A stretch of DNA of 8,456 nucleotides from JBGPIK01 sp041484845 (GCA_041484845.1 JBGPIK010000306.1:1-8456); one strand, 5' to 3'. Positions 1-6,705 are shown, counted from the first letter of the stretch. Notes: a model not told the origin generated them from the sequence alone. A program made the numbers and translations.

Positions 1-257
1 AGAGCGAGGCATAGAGGCGAACAGTTTCAATGCCGTGTTCGGTGCTCGGTTCGCCGCTTGCGCTTTGCCACGGGCGTTCGCTCCAGCAATTCGGTTTGCG
101 GGCTGCTCCAAGGCACAGGCTCATTGCCTCGGTCTGGAGAGCTCGCCTCTCGATTGACTTTGATGTGAGAAATACGGGCTAAAGGGTCTGAGGCCCATTG
201 TCACCGTGTAGGGCTTACGCCGAGCGTTATATACTACTTCCGCTGTCGAATCCTGGG
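1..257. other. No convincing gene; possible edge of an element
   Basis: This stretch lies beyond the 3' end of the decarboxylase pair. Several frames are open by chance on both strands. One minus-strand frame starts at an ATG at 122-124 and runs off the window edge (about 41 codons, beginning MSLCLGAARKPNCWSERPWQ). A plus-strand frame from 1 to 168 is arginine-rich, and another from about 30 to 182 ends in ...DFDVRNTG. None has a good ribosome binding site or a recognisable motif. The segment at 164-180 (TGTGAGAAATACGGGCT) reminds me of sequences near the ends of IS1380-like elements, but I recall this from memory only. A weak hairpin, GGGTC/GGCCC, sits at 185-197 without a T-tract, so it is not called a terminator. 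Confidence 0.3.
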
Positions 258-860
258 TCATCCGCGGCCGACGAAAGGAATGGCCTTTTTCTCGGTGCGC
301 TCCAGGTACCTGACAAACGTATACTTGTTCTCCGCGAGATCCGTGGTGGGCCGGGGAATTTCGCGATGAAGGAGGCTTTCTTCGACTTTACAAACAAAAA
401 AACCGAGCTCGTTGTGATCGAGGGCCGTTAATCCTTCTTTTTTGAAATCCTCAATTTTTCTAATCGTGACGGCGTTACGAATGCCGGCTCCCTTAGCTAT
501 GGCTTCCAGGTCCGTGTTCCCCGAAGTAGCGGTCGGATAGCTGATGCGGCTACCGCTATAAACGCCGTTGTCGAAGACGTAAACAACCAGATTTTTGGGT
601 TGCAAATTCCCAAGCGTCGGCAGATTGAAAAGCGACAGCAAAAGGCTGCCGTCGGAATCAAGCACGATGATTTTTCGGTGCGGCAGCGCCAGAGCCAATC
701 CCATTCCAACGCCGACCGCGCAGCCCATCATGCCGAGGAGCAAATTTCCTTCATGTTGTGACAAGTGCGACCATTCGATCCGCTGCCCGCTTTGAGAGGT
801 CACGACCAGTTGGTCTGTCCTGCGCGCCGCCAAAAGCTCCAGACATTCGTAACGAATCAT
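258..860 (-). CDS. Thiamine-PP-dependent decarboxylase, beta (TPP-binding) subunit, sulfopyruvate decarboxylase ComE-like
   Basis: This 200-residue protein is the diphosphate-binding half of a two-subunit thiamine diphosphate (ThDP) enzyme, cytoplasmic and most like the beta subunit of sulfopyruvate decarboxylase. The cofactor/Mg motif is visible at residues 67-98: D70-G71-S72 and, 28 residues later, D97-N98, followed by Y101 and S102-G103. A helix with MMGCAVGVGMGLALA (44-58) precedes it, and TDLEAIAKGAGI (116-127) follows, both as in ComE and phosphonopyruvate decarboxylase. The canonical first glycine of GDG is Ser69 here, and the usual NN is DN; DN is normal in ComE relatives, the serine is less so. 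The start codon overlaps the stop of the alpha gene (ATGA at 857-860), with GGAGAG at 869-874 eight bases upstream, so translation is probably coupled. Length fits the family (about 180-200). The physiological 2-oxo acid is not determinable from sequence: sulfopyruvate, phosphonopyruvate or another acid are all possible. Confidence 0.85.
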   Translation of the reverse strand: MIRYECLELLAARRTDQLVVTSQSGQRIEWSHLSQHEGNLLLGMMGCAVGVGMGLALALPHRKIIVLDSDGSLLLSLFNLPTLGNLQPKNLVVYVFDNGVYSGSRISYPTATSGNTDLEAIAKGAGIRNAVTIRKIEDFKKEGLTALDHNELGFFVCKVEESLLHREIPRPTTDLAENKYTFVRYLERTEKKAIPFVGRG

Positions 861-1363
861 AGGCTAAACTCTCCGCCAAAAAGCAGCGCTACCGGGCTGC
901 GCAAAGAATTTGCCGCCCGCACCGCATCTTTAATTTTGATCTCGAGCCGGTCGCCGTCTTCAAGAACCAAGTACTCTATCCCCAAGGCCTGGAGCAGCGG
1001 GACCGTTCGATTGCCGATAGTGGCATAGAGAAAGCTGTTCCGTTGATCGGGAAATCCTCCGAGGAACGCGCCGACTAACACGAGGGGCACGCCCAGTTGT
1101 TTGCCGACGGTCAACAAACTGTAACTCGAAACGTAGAGCCCGCTGTTTTCCAGATAGACCGCCGCTTGCTTGCCCCCCAGCGTCGCGCCGGCAGCGATGG
1201 TTACCGCTTCGGCTTCGCTCGCCACCGGCACCAGTTGTACATCACGATCATCCTGAAGGATTGGAACGATCTGGCTCAGTCGAGTCTCGGGGAGGTAAGT
1301 TATCAAATTGATTCCTGCGGCCTTGAGGCCTTGAACTAAACGTTTTGCGAGTTGGTCTTCCAT
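857..1363 (-). CDS. Thiamine-PP-dependent decarboxylase, alpha (pyrimidine-binding) subunit, sulfopyruvate decarboxylase ComD-like
   Basis: This 168-residue protein is the pyrimidine-binding half of the same ThDP enzyme. Residues 44-59 contain the segment V-P-V-A-S-E-A-E-A-V-T-I-A-A-G; aligned with acetolactate-synthase-type enzymes by the spacing to G59, Glu50 is the likely residue that activates the cofactor aminopyrimidine. The next stretch, AVYLENSGLYVSSYSLLTV (68-86), matches the 'QNSGLG.S.NAL' region typical of ComD proteins, and a hydrophobic LGVPLVLVGAFLGG (90-103) follows. Length (about 170) is usual for the split alpha subunit. It overlaps the beta gene by 4 bp, so the two form one transcription unit and almost certainly one alpha-beta complex. 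The start at 1363 has only a weak GA-rich ribosome site (AAGAAAG), and a duplicated 10-bp motif sits just upstream. The rhomboid gene lies 73 bp upstream on the same strand, so read-through is possible. Substrate is uncertain. Confidence 0.85.
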   Translation of the reverse strand: MEDQLAKRLVQGLKAAGINLITYLPETRLSQIVPILQDDRDVQLVPVASEAEAVTIAAGATLGGKQAAVYLENSGLYVSSYSLLTVGKQLGVPLVLVGAFLGGFPDQRNSFLYATIGNRTVPLLQALGIEYLVLEDGDRLEIKIKDAVRAANSLRSPVALLFGGEFSL

Positions 1364-1373
1364 AGTCTTTCTT

Positions 1374-1403
1374 GATTACAATTTTGACCGCTCGATTACA
1401 ATT
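1374..1403. repeat. Two direct copies of GATTACAATT, 20-bp period
   Basis: GATTACAATT occurs at 1374-1383 and again at 1394-1403, exactly 20 bp apart (about two helical turns), in the 73-bp gap upstream of the decarboxylase alpha start. On the coding (minus) strand the motif reads AATTGTAATC, and the nearer copy ends 10 bp before the ATG. The spacing is that of tandem sites for a DNA-binding protein on one helix face. It could also be a chance local duplication. No good sigma-70 promoter is seen in the gap. Confidence 0.4.
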
Positions 1404-1436
1404 GACGTTAGTTCATTTGCACCGTCAGCCGGCGCG

Positions 1437-2315
1437 TCAACGAAACGCAAGGACCCAGCTATAAATGACCAGAGCCAGCGCTGCGCTACTGCAGGCCCAC
1501 TGGATCCGTAGCGCCGGTGGATTGGGAGCCATGAAACCGATCAAAATTCCTGACGCGCCGCCGAGCAGCAAGCCAAAAAGATGAGCCCAAACGTCGACGC
1601 GCTCTCCTCCGCTCCCGAGCATCGCGAGAAGCGCAAGTGCGGCCGCAATGGGCATCCAGGCCCGCCGTTTATGCGCGGCTTTGCGCCAGCGCCTGAGCAC
1701 GCCGAGGCCGCCGAGCACGCCGACGGCGGCAAAAACCGAAGTAGAAGCTCCTACCGAGACGTGGGAAGAACCGTGCAGAACGGCGTTGGCAAGATTTCCG
1801 CCGCTACCGGCCAACAGGACCAGAGCCGAGCCGAGCCCCAGTCCCAGCATGCCGAACACCGCACTGAAAAAAACGGCAGCGCCGACGGCGTTGCTCGACG
1901 CGTGAACAATATCGGCATGCAGCGTGAGAGCCGTCACCGCACGCCAGATCTCGCCATGGAGTATCTGGTTCGCATCCGCACTGCCGCGTTCGAACCAAGC
2001 CACATTCGGCATCCATACATCGGTTACGAAGAAAAAGAGGAGAAGCGCCGCCGCAATGCCGATGGCCGGCAGCAGGCCTGCAGACCCGATCAGCTCATCT
2101 GCCTGCTTTAATTTCGGTGGATTCTCTCTCTCGTAGGCCGCGAGCGCGGTCAGTGCCCGTTCCACCTCTTTCTCCGGCACGCTGAGAATAATGTCTTCCT
2201 GCGCCCGCCGCACGGTCGGCGTAAGGCCCTCGGCAACGAGAACAAGCTCCCACTCTTCGGCTAAGCGGTGTTCTCGTGTAACGCGCACAGAGATTTCGGA
2301 ACTTTGGCTCATCAT
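1437..2315 (-). CDS. Rhomboid family intramembrane serine protease with soluble N-terminal domain
   Basis: This 292-residue membrane protein should cleave transmembrane or membrane-near substrates inside the lipid bilayer. Rhomboid hallmarks appear in order: GEIWRAVTALTLHAD (121-135, the WR loop), H138-x3-N142 in the second core helix, the nucleophile motif G189-A190-S191 followed by F195 and G199, and the catalytic histidine in DVWAHLFGLLLGG (241-253, His245). Ser191 and His245 form the catalytic dyad, so it looks active. About seven hydrophobic segments are seen, near 80-99, 143-160, 161-178, 189-206, 220-236, 243-262 and 272-290. The first 75 residues are soluble and hydrophilic, with a VLVAEGL...LSVPEKEVERALTALAAYE pattern resembling the small DUF2007-like modules found in front of some bacterial rhomboids. 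I use the first of two adjacent ATGs; the only purine-rich site (AAGG at 2331-2334) is 15 bp away and abuts a hairpin, so the start is not certain. Confidence 0.88.
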   Translation of the reverse strand: MMSQSSEISVRVTREHRLAEEWELVLVAEGLTPTVRRAQEDIILSVPEKEVERALTALAAYERENPPKLKQADELIGSAGLLPAIGIAAALLLFFFVTDVWMPNVAWFERGSADANQILHGEIWRAVTALTLHADIVHASSNAVGAAVFFSAVFGMLGLGLGSALVLLAGSGGNLANAVLHGSSHVSVGASTSVFAAVGVLGGLGVLRRWRKAAHKRRAWMPIAAALALLAMLGSGGERVDVWAHLFGLLLGGASGILIGFMAPNPPALRIQWACSSAALALVIYSWVLAFR

Positions 2316-2334
2316 CAGCGTACGGGATAACCTT

Positions 2335-2359
2335 GCGCCGCGGAGCCCCTCCGCGGCGC
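2335..2359. repeat. Perfect 11-bp GC-rich hairpin in the rhomboid leader
   Basis: GCGCCGCGGAG at 2335-2345 and CTCCGCGGCGC at 2349-2359 are exact reverse complements with a 3-base loop. The stem lies 19 bp before the rhomboid ATG and directly flanks the only AAGG in the leader. Neither strand has a T-tract after it, so it does not look like an intrinsic terminator. In the rhomboid mRNA it would fold very stably and could restrict ribosome access; it could also be a REP-like remnant. Confidence 0.6.
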
Positions 2360-2432
2360 TGTCTCCTCACCTATTCGTCGTATTGGAGCTTTACTCCACA
2401 CGAGACCAAAAGACCGTTCGGCCTCGAAAGTT

Positions 2433-2438
2433 ATTATA
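2433..2438 (-). promoter_or_regulatory. Candidate -10 box for the rhomboid gene
   Basis: A perfect TATAAT reads leftward at 2433-2438, about 118 bp upstream of the rhomboid start. The -35 match at normal spacing is poor (TTACGG at 18 bp). TTCACA, a good -35 hexamer, is only 12 bp away at 2451-2456, which is too close. This is a plausible but weak promoter call; it would give a leader of roughly 110 bases that includes the 2335-2359 hairpin. Confidence 0.3.
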
Positions 2439-2659
2439 GCGCCCACCGCCTGTGAACCGTAAACTCACAATCGTATTTTTTGGTTGCCGCAGGTATCCAA
2501 ATTGACCCGATCATCAACAAGCGCGTTTCAAGGTGGTATCGCCCAGAACGCTGCCGCCTGGAGCGCGTGCAGCGAGGCAACCCGTGTGACCGAACGACTA
2601 GCGCAAATGCATTACATCATTTTCGCCGCAGGAATTTGCGCATCGAAGGGCAATAGTAA

Positions 2660-2688
2660 TTGACGTTCAGTGTCGAGATTTCTACAAT
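2660..2688 (+). promoter_or_regulatory. Sigma-70 promoter upstream of the oxidoreductase fusion gene
   Basis: TTGACG (2660-2665, five of six consensus bases) and TACAAT (2683-2688, five of six) are separated by exactly 17 bp. Transcription would begin near 2695, giving an untranslated leader of about 258 bases before the ATG at 2953. No other gene lies between, so the fusion gene is the obvious target. The match is visible in sequence; activity is inferred. Confidence 0.55.
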
Positions 2689-2843
2689 GATTTTTTTCAT
2701 AGCCGTATTTTTATGAATTCGTCATTTCTTTCTTTCATAGACGCATCAAATATCACGTTTCAGATATTCTCCTGCTAGTTCGGCATATTAGTTTAAACGA
2801 GCAGCCATCTTCCACTACCGGCACAGATCTTGCGTTGCTTTTA

Positions 2844-2869
2844 CATCGCCTCGCTGCAAAGAGGCGATG
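2844..2869 (+). repeat. Perfect 9-bp hairpin in the leader of the fusion gene
   Basis: CATCGCCTC (2844-2852) and GAGGCGATG (2861-2869) are exact reverse complements around an 8-base loop, GCTGCAAA. The stem sits 84 bp before the start codon and inside the leader predicted from the promoter at 2660-2688. A T-rich run (ATATTTTTCTT) occurs only about 13 bases after the stem, too far for a classical terminator. It may be a regulatory leader structure or a protein-binding palindrome. Confidence 0.45.
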
Positions 2870-2938
2870 AACTCATGATCCCATATTTTTCTTGACGCCG
2901 ATTTCCGGTGATGATAGCAGCCTTATTACCGCCCAACG

Positions 2939-2945
2939 AAAGGAG
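2939..2945 (+). promoter_or_regulatory. Ribosome binding site that sets the fusion-gene start
   Basis: AAAGGAG lies 7 bp before the ATG at 2953. An in-frame GTG at 2908 would add 15 residues but has no comparable site, so 2953 is taken as the start. Confidence 0.85.
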
Positions 2946-2952
2946 AAAACAA

Positions 2953-5466
2953 ATGACAAGCCCCGCAAGTACGGAGCGCACAAGCTTTTCGCTTGACGTT
3001 TTAGGTCGCTTTGTTTGTAACGGTCTGGACGAGGCAATGCGTAGCACCGACAGAACCGTTCGCCGTCCGGACGGTAGCCCACAAAATGATGCCCGCCCAT
3101 TCGATATTATCGTGATCGGAGGCGGGACGTTTGGATCTGTGCTAGCAGCGCATCTCTTCAACGCCGATACTGCGCATCGGCATCGAATTTTGGTCCTCGA
3201 AGGTGGCCCGTTCGTCCTGACCGAGCATGTTCAGGATTTGCCGATGATCGGCTTGAACGTGCCTGGCGCTACCAGTATCGCAGAGTTGAGAAGAATGGGC
3301 GCGGACGGCAAACCACGCGAGCAAGTCTGGGGGCTTGCATGGCACTCAAGCACAACTTTTCCAGGTCTCGCTTATTGTGTCGGCGGAAGATCGCTCTATT
3401 GGGGCGGTTGGTCGCCTCAATTGCTCGATTCAGAAATGGCGACCGGCGGCGCCGCGAAAAATCCGTGGCCCCAAAGCGTGATTGATGATCTCAAGAACCG
3501 CTATTTCGACGAATCGGCGCAGCAAATCGGCGTGGACGAAACCAACGACTTCATCTTCGGACCGCTACAGAACGCGCTTCGGCAGCAGCTCTTTGATGGC
3601 CTCAATGCAAAAAAAGTGAATGACGCGCTCCTGTCCGAATTGCCGGACCCCGTTGCGGTTCGCGCTCTCGGCGCCGCGCCGACAGCCGCGCAGTTACTGG
3701 ACATCCTCGGACTTCCCGCGCCCGCGGGCAAAGCTCCCAACGTCGCCGATCTGCGCAACCTGTTAAAGCTCGAAGCGCCTCTGGCCGTTCAAACCAAATC
3801 GCTTTCGGGCTTTTTCCCCTTCAACAAATTCAGCTCGGTCCCAATTCTGATGAAGGCCTCGCGCTCTGCGGAGTCGGAATGCGGAGGGGACGACGTCAAA
3901 AAAAGACTGATGATCGTTCCTAATTGTCATGTCAGCCGGCTCATCACCGGACGTACGCCTGGAGGGTTGAACGTACTCGCGATCCAAACGAACCAGGGGA
4001 TCGTTCCGGTTCAGTCGGCATCGCCGGTGGTCATCGCGCTTGGCACCATCGAAACGACACGGCTCGTGTTGCTGGCGCTTCAAGGAGAGCCGGTCATGGG
4101 TCTTACGGGACAGAATCTATTGGCTCACTTGCGATCCAACCTGACCATTCGTATTCCGCGTTCGTCGCTCACGTCCCTCGATCCGGCGATCAAGGCGTTG
4201 CAAGGTGCGGCACTGATTGTAAAGGGCCGTCATCAGCATGCCGATGGGATCCTCGGTCATTTTCACCTGCAGATTACCGCGGCTGGCCTTGGCGCGATGG
4301 GCACCGATTCGGAGGCCGAACTGTTCAAGAAGATTCCGGACATCGATACGTTCGATAATTTTCGTAATGCGAGCGAGACACACGTGGTCATCACGATGCG
4401 CGGCATCGGCGAAATGGAGACCCGGGTTGCCGGCAACAACGTCAGTCTCGATCCGGAACCGGACGAATTCGGCGCGCAGCGCGCGATCGTGTCGATCGCA
4501 CCGACACAGAAAGATATGGCTCTGTGGGACGCCATGGACAAAGCGGCGGATGACGTGGCGAAAATATTTGCCGGCGCGGCTCCGATGGAAGTTCTCGGAA
4601 AAAACCGCGATGGTCTCGGCACCACGCATCACGAAGCAGGAACGCTGTGGATGGGCGATCGCGGGCCGGGCACGTCGGTCACCGACGCGAATTGCCGACT
4701 GATGGATTTGAGCAACGCTTTTGTCGCGGCGCCGGCTCTCCTTCCGAGCACGGGCTCGCCCAACCCGATGCTCACCGGTGTTGCTCTTGCGCGGCGCCTC
4801 GGCGACTTTCTATCGCCGCCGCCGACTCCGTATCAGCCGAGCGATGGTTTCACCCCTCTCTTCAACGGCTTCAGCACCGGCAATTGGCGAATGTCGACCA
4901 TCAAAAACCAACCCGGCCGGGACGATCCGGGTCATTTCATCATCGCCAACGGCGCGCTTGAGTCGGTAACGGGAACCGATCTCGGTCTTTTCTGGTGTAC
5001 CACGCCGATGCCGCCGGACTTTGTGCTCCGTCTCGAATGGCTGCGCTGGGAAGACTTCGACAACTCCGGCGTATTCATCAGATTCCCGAATCCCGAGAGC
5101 AAGGGTTACAACAATACAGCCTGGGTCGCCGTCGATTTCGGGTTCGAAATTCAAATCGATGAGTTCGGCGCTCCCGACGGTCAGGACATCCATAAAACCG
5201 GCGCTGTTTACCGTAACGACGGCAGACGGGATGGTGAGACATTCACGCTCAAGCCTGCGCGTCCCATGGGTCAGTGGAACCAATACGAGATAAGCGTGAA
5301 GGGACAACACTACACAGTTTCCCTGAATGGGGACTTGGTGTGTGTTTTCGACAATCCTTATCCCGGCCGCGGCCTGCCAAGCTCGGCGAGCGTGCCGACT
5401 TTCATCGGCTTACAGACGCACACCGGCCGCGTGGCGTTTCAGAATATTCGGTTCCGGGCGCTGTGA
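2953..5466 (+). CDS. GMC oxidoreductase fused to DUF1080 (3-keto-disaccharide hydrolase) domain
   Basis: The 837-residue protein has two enzyme domains. Residues 50-620 are a GMC flavoprotein: FAD Rossmann motif G56-x-G58-x-x-G61, ribose-binding E83, the GMC signature YCVGGRSLYWGGW (141-153), and a C-terminal part with H560 in HHEAGTLWMG and N604 in GSPNPMLTG, the expected catalytic His/Asn pair as in pyranose and choline oxidases. A helical insert (about 172-285) and substrate segment lie between. After a proline-rich linker (621-630), residues 631-837 match DUF1080/PF06439: GFTPLFNG, NSGVFIRFP (704-712), FEIQIDEFG (731-739), KTGAVY (748-753), GQWNQYEISVKG (773-784), IGLQTHTGRVAFQNIRFR (818-835). 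PF06439 members hydrolyse or eliminate 3-keto-glycosides, so C3 oxidation followed by bond cleavage on one chain is inferred. No signal peptide or twin-arginine motif is seen, which suggests a cytoplasmic enzyme. Family assignment is firm; the sugar substrate is unknown. Confidence 0.92.
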   Translation: MTSPASTERTSFSLDVLGRFVCNGLDEAMRSTDRTVRRPDGSPQNDARPFDIIVIGGGTFGSVLAAHLFNADTAHRHRILVLEGGPFVLTEHVQDLPMIGLNVPGATSIAELRRMGADGKPREQVWGLAWHSSTTFPGLAYCVGGRSLYWGGWSPQLLDSEMATGGAAKNPWPQSVIDDLKNRYFDESAQQIGVDETNDFIFGPLQNALRQQLFDGLNAKKVNDALLSELPDPVAVRALGAAPTAAQLLDILGLPAPAGKAPNVADLRNLLKLEAPLAVQTKSLSGFFPFNKFSSVPILMKASRSAESECGGDDVKKRLMIVPNCHVSRLITGRTPGGLNVLAIQTNQGIVPVQSASPVVIALGTIETTRLVLLALQGEPVMGLTGQNLLAHLRSNLTIRIPRSSLTSLDPAIKALQGAALIVKGRHQHADGILGHFHLQITAAGLGAMGTDSEAELFKKIPDIDTFDNFRNASETHVVITMRGIGEMETRVAGNNVSLDPEPDEFGAQRAIVSIAPTQKDMALWDAMDKAADDVAKIFAGAAPMEVLGKNRDGLGTTHHEAGTLWMGDRGPGTSVTDANCRLMDLSNAFVAAPALLPSTGSPNPMLTGVALARRLGDFLSPPPTPYQPSDGFTPLFNGFSTGNWRMSTIKNQPGRDDPGHFIIANGALESVTGTDLGLFWCTTPMPPDFVLRLEWLRWEDFDNSGVFIRFPNPESKGYNNTAWVAVDFGFEIQIDEFGAPDGQDIHKTGAVYRNDGRRDGETFTLKPARPMGQWNQYEISVKGQHYTVSLNGDLVCVFDNPYPGRGLPSSASVPTFIGLQTHTGRVAFQNIRFRAL

Positions 5467-5500
5467 TGTGAATCGGGAATAGTCCGCCGGAGGGAATCGC

Positions 5501-5557
5501 TGTCAGGCTTGATACTCGAGCAAGACGACGGGTGTGTTCTGTCTGTCAAGCCCGACA
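5501..5557. repeat. Imperfect inverted repeat in the gap between fusion gene and binding-protein gene
   Basis: TGTCAGGCTTG (5501-5511) pairs with CAAGCCCGACA (5547-5557) at 10 of 11 positions around a 35-base loop. It starts 34 bp after the fusion-gene stop. There is no T-tract, so it is not a typical terminator. It could be an mRNA-stabilising structure or an operator. The remainder of the 201-bp gap shows no clear promoter, so the binding-protein gene may be co-transcribed with the fusion gene. Confidence 0.3.
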
Positions 5558-5667
5558 TGACTCCGGGCGGCGCGAGCTTGATATGCACCGTTTTATTGCC
5601 TCGGTGGCGACGAGTCAGAGGCACGAGGACGCCGTCGGATACGCTTCGTCACCATAGTGGAGGTAGC

Positions 5668-6705
5668 ATGCGAACCGTGACCGATTCGATCGGCCGTCAA
5701 TTCCGTAGCGATAGAAGCATCGCGCATTGGATCAGCGGACTTCTAGCACTGATACTGATTTTCGCCGGTCCTTCATTCGCCCAGGTACGCGAGGATAAGA
5801 TGCTCGTCAGCTACGGCGGCCTCGGGGGGTATCAATTGCCGCTTTGGTTCGGCGCTGAGATGCAGATATTCGACCGCTACGGTGTGCAGGCAAGACCGGT
5901 CTTTATTCCCAGCGCTGCAAATTCTATGAAAGCTCTTCTCTCGGGAGATACTCAAGCCACGCAAACCAGCGGCAGCGCCGCGATCAATGCAACCCTGAAC
6001 GGCGCGGATCTGGTCATCATAACCGCCTCGTATAATCTCCTGCCCTACAACTTTTTTGCCGGCAAGGGCATAACCAGGCCTGAAGATCTAAAGGGAAAGA
6101 AGATTGGCATTCTCAATTTTGGCGGAGTCACCGAATATGCGACAATGATGCTCCTCAAAGATTGGGGGCTTGATCCCCGGCGGGACGTGACCGTCATTCA
6201 GATCGGCAACGATCCGACCCGGCTGGCGGCTTTGGTTGCGGGCAGCATCCAGGGCACCGTGCTGACGCATCCGGCAATGAACAAGGCGGAGAGTCTTGGG
6301 TTCAAGTCGCTGGCGAACCTGAGCGAGATGGGAATCAAATATCCTACCAATACTGTGACCGTGCGCCGCGGCTGGCTTAAAGAAAATCGCGCTACTGCGG
6401 AAAAGTTCCTCAAAGGCTATATCGCCAGCATCCATGCGATGAAGAACCGAGAGCAGGACGCGATCAAGGTTCTCGCCAAATATACCAAGATCGAGGACCG
6501 GGATTCGCTGGTCAAGACGGTCCGCTATTACAGCGCGGGGATTCCACTTGATCCTCGAATCGATAGCAAGGCCATTGAAGCCGTGCTCGCCACATTTGAA
6601 AAGACCATTCCGGGCGCTAGCCAACACGCCCCGGGCCAGTTTTTCGACTCTGGTCCTCTTGAGGCGGTGGAACGCAGCGGGTTCATTCAAGAGCTATCGA
6701 GGTGA
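5668..6705 (+). CDS. NMT1/ThiY-like ABC transporter substrate-binding protein
   Basis: The 345-residue protein is an exported solute receptor of the NMT1/SsuA/ThiY type (PF09084-like), acting in the periplasm or on the outer face of the membrane. A Sec signal peptide is visible: a basic n-region to about 20, hydrophobic WISGLLALILIFAG (21-34), and likely cleavage after S36-F37-A38. There is no lipobox cysteine. The mature part shows the family pattern: short first strand MLVSYGG, LPLWFGAEMQIFDRYGVQARPVFI (57-80), SMKALLSGDTQATQTSGSAAI (86-106), RPEDLKGKKIGILNFGGVTEYATMMLLKDWGLDP (137-170), LAALVAGSIQGTVLTHP (187-202). The start is fixed by GGAGG at 5659-5663; a longer in-frame TTG start at 5509 would bury the signal peptide. 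It follows the fusion gene by 201 bp on the same strand. No permease or ATPase is nearby, so it is an orphan receptor here. The ligand is unknown. Confidence 0.88.
   Translation: MRTVTDSIGRQFRSDRSIAHWISGLLALILIFAGPSFAQVREDKMLVSYGGLGGYQLPLWFGAEMQIFDRYGVQARPVFIPSAANSMKALLSGDTQATQTSGSAAINATLNGADLVIITASYNLLPYNFFAGKGITRPEDLKGKKIGILNFGGVTEYATMMLLKDWGLDPRRDVTVIQIGNDPTRLAALVAGSIQGTVLTHPAMNKAESLGFKSLANLSEMGIKYPTNTVTVRRGWLKENRATAEKFLKGYIASIHAMKNREQDAIKVLAKYTKIEDRDSLVKTVRYYSAGIPLDPRIDSKAIEAVLATFEKTIPGASQHAPGQFFDSGPLEAVERSGFIQELSR

Larger units (their letters stand above)
2316..2952. other. 637-bp divergent intergenic region
   Basis: This gap separates the rhomboid gene (leftward) from the oxidoreductase fusion gene (rightward). 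Its left half is GC-rich and contains a perfect hairpin and a candidate leftward -10 box. From 2460 to 2660 two plus-strand frames are free of stops but lack a ribosome site. From about 2640 to 2810 the base composition turns AT-rich; the candidate rightward promoter lies at the start of that tract. A second perfect hairpin lies at 2844-2869. TTCATA/TATGAA/TTCATA elements occur at 2696-2701, 2712-2717 and 2734-2739, just downstream of the predicted start of transcription, and might be operator half-sites. No tRNA or convincing small RNA gene was recognised. Confidence 0.5.

Noticed and set aside
1581..2111. 176-codon plus-strand open frame opposite the rhomboid gene
   Set aside because: It is the complement of a well-supported rhomboid and its translation is low-complexity, charged and without motifs.
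2480..2656. 58-codon plus-strand frame with a TTG start in the divergent gap
   Set aside because: No ribosome site, arginine-rich translation, and a second overlapping frame is equally open, so openness here reflects base composition.
2713..2778. 21-codon leader peptide candidate (MNSSFLSFIDAS...) after the fusion-gene promoter
   Set aside because: No ribosome site and no regulatory codon run that would suggest attenuation.
2908..2952. In-frame GTG start giving a 15-residue longer fusion protein
   Set aside because: No ribosome site precedes it, whereas AAAGGAG stands 7 bp before the ATG at 2953.
4117..4632. 171-codon minus-strand open frame inside the fusion gene
   Set aside because: It mirrors the conserved GMC C-terminal coding sequence and shows no domain.
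5509..5667. In-frame TTG start adding 53 residues to the first binding protein
   Set aside because: It would place a signal peptide deep inside the protein; GGAGG and an ATG at 5668 give a normal exported protein.
6088..6690. 200-codon minus-strand open frame opposite the first binding protein
   Set aside because: Shadow of a clear NMT1-type gene with signal peptide and ribosome site.
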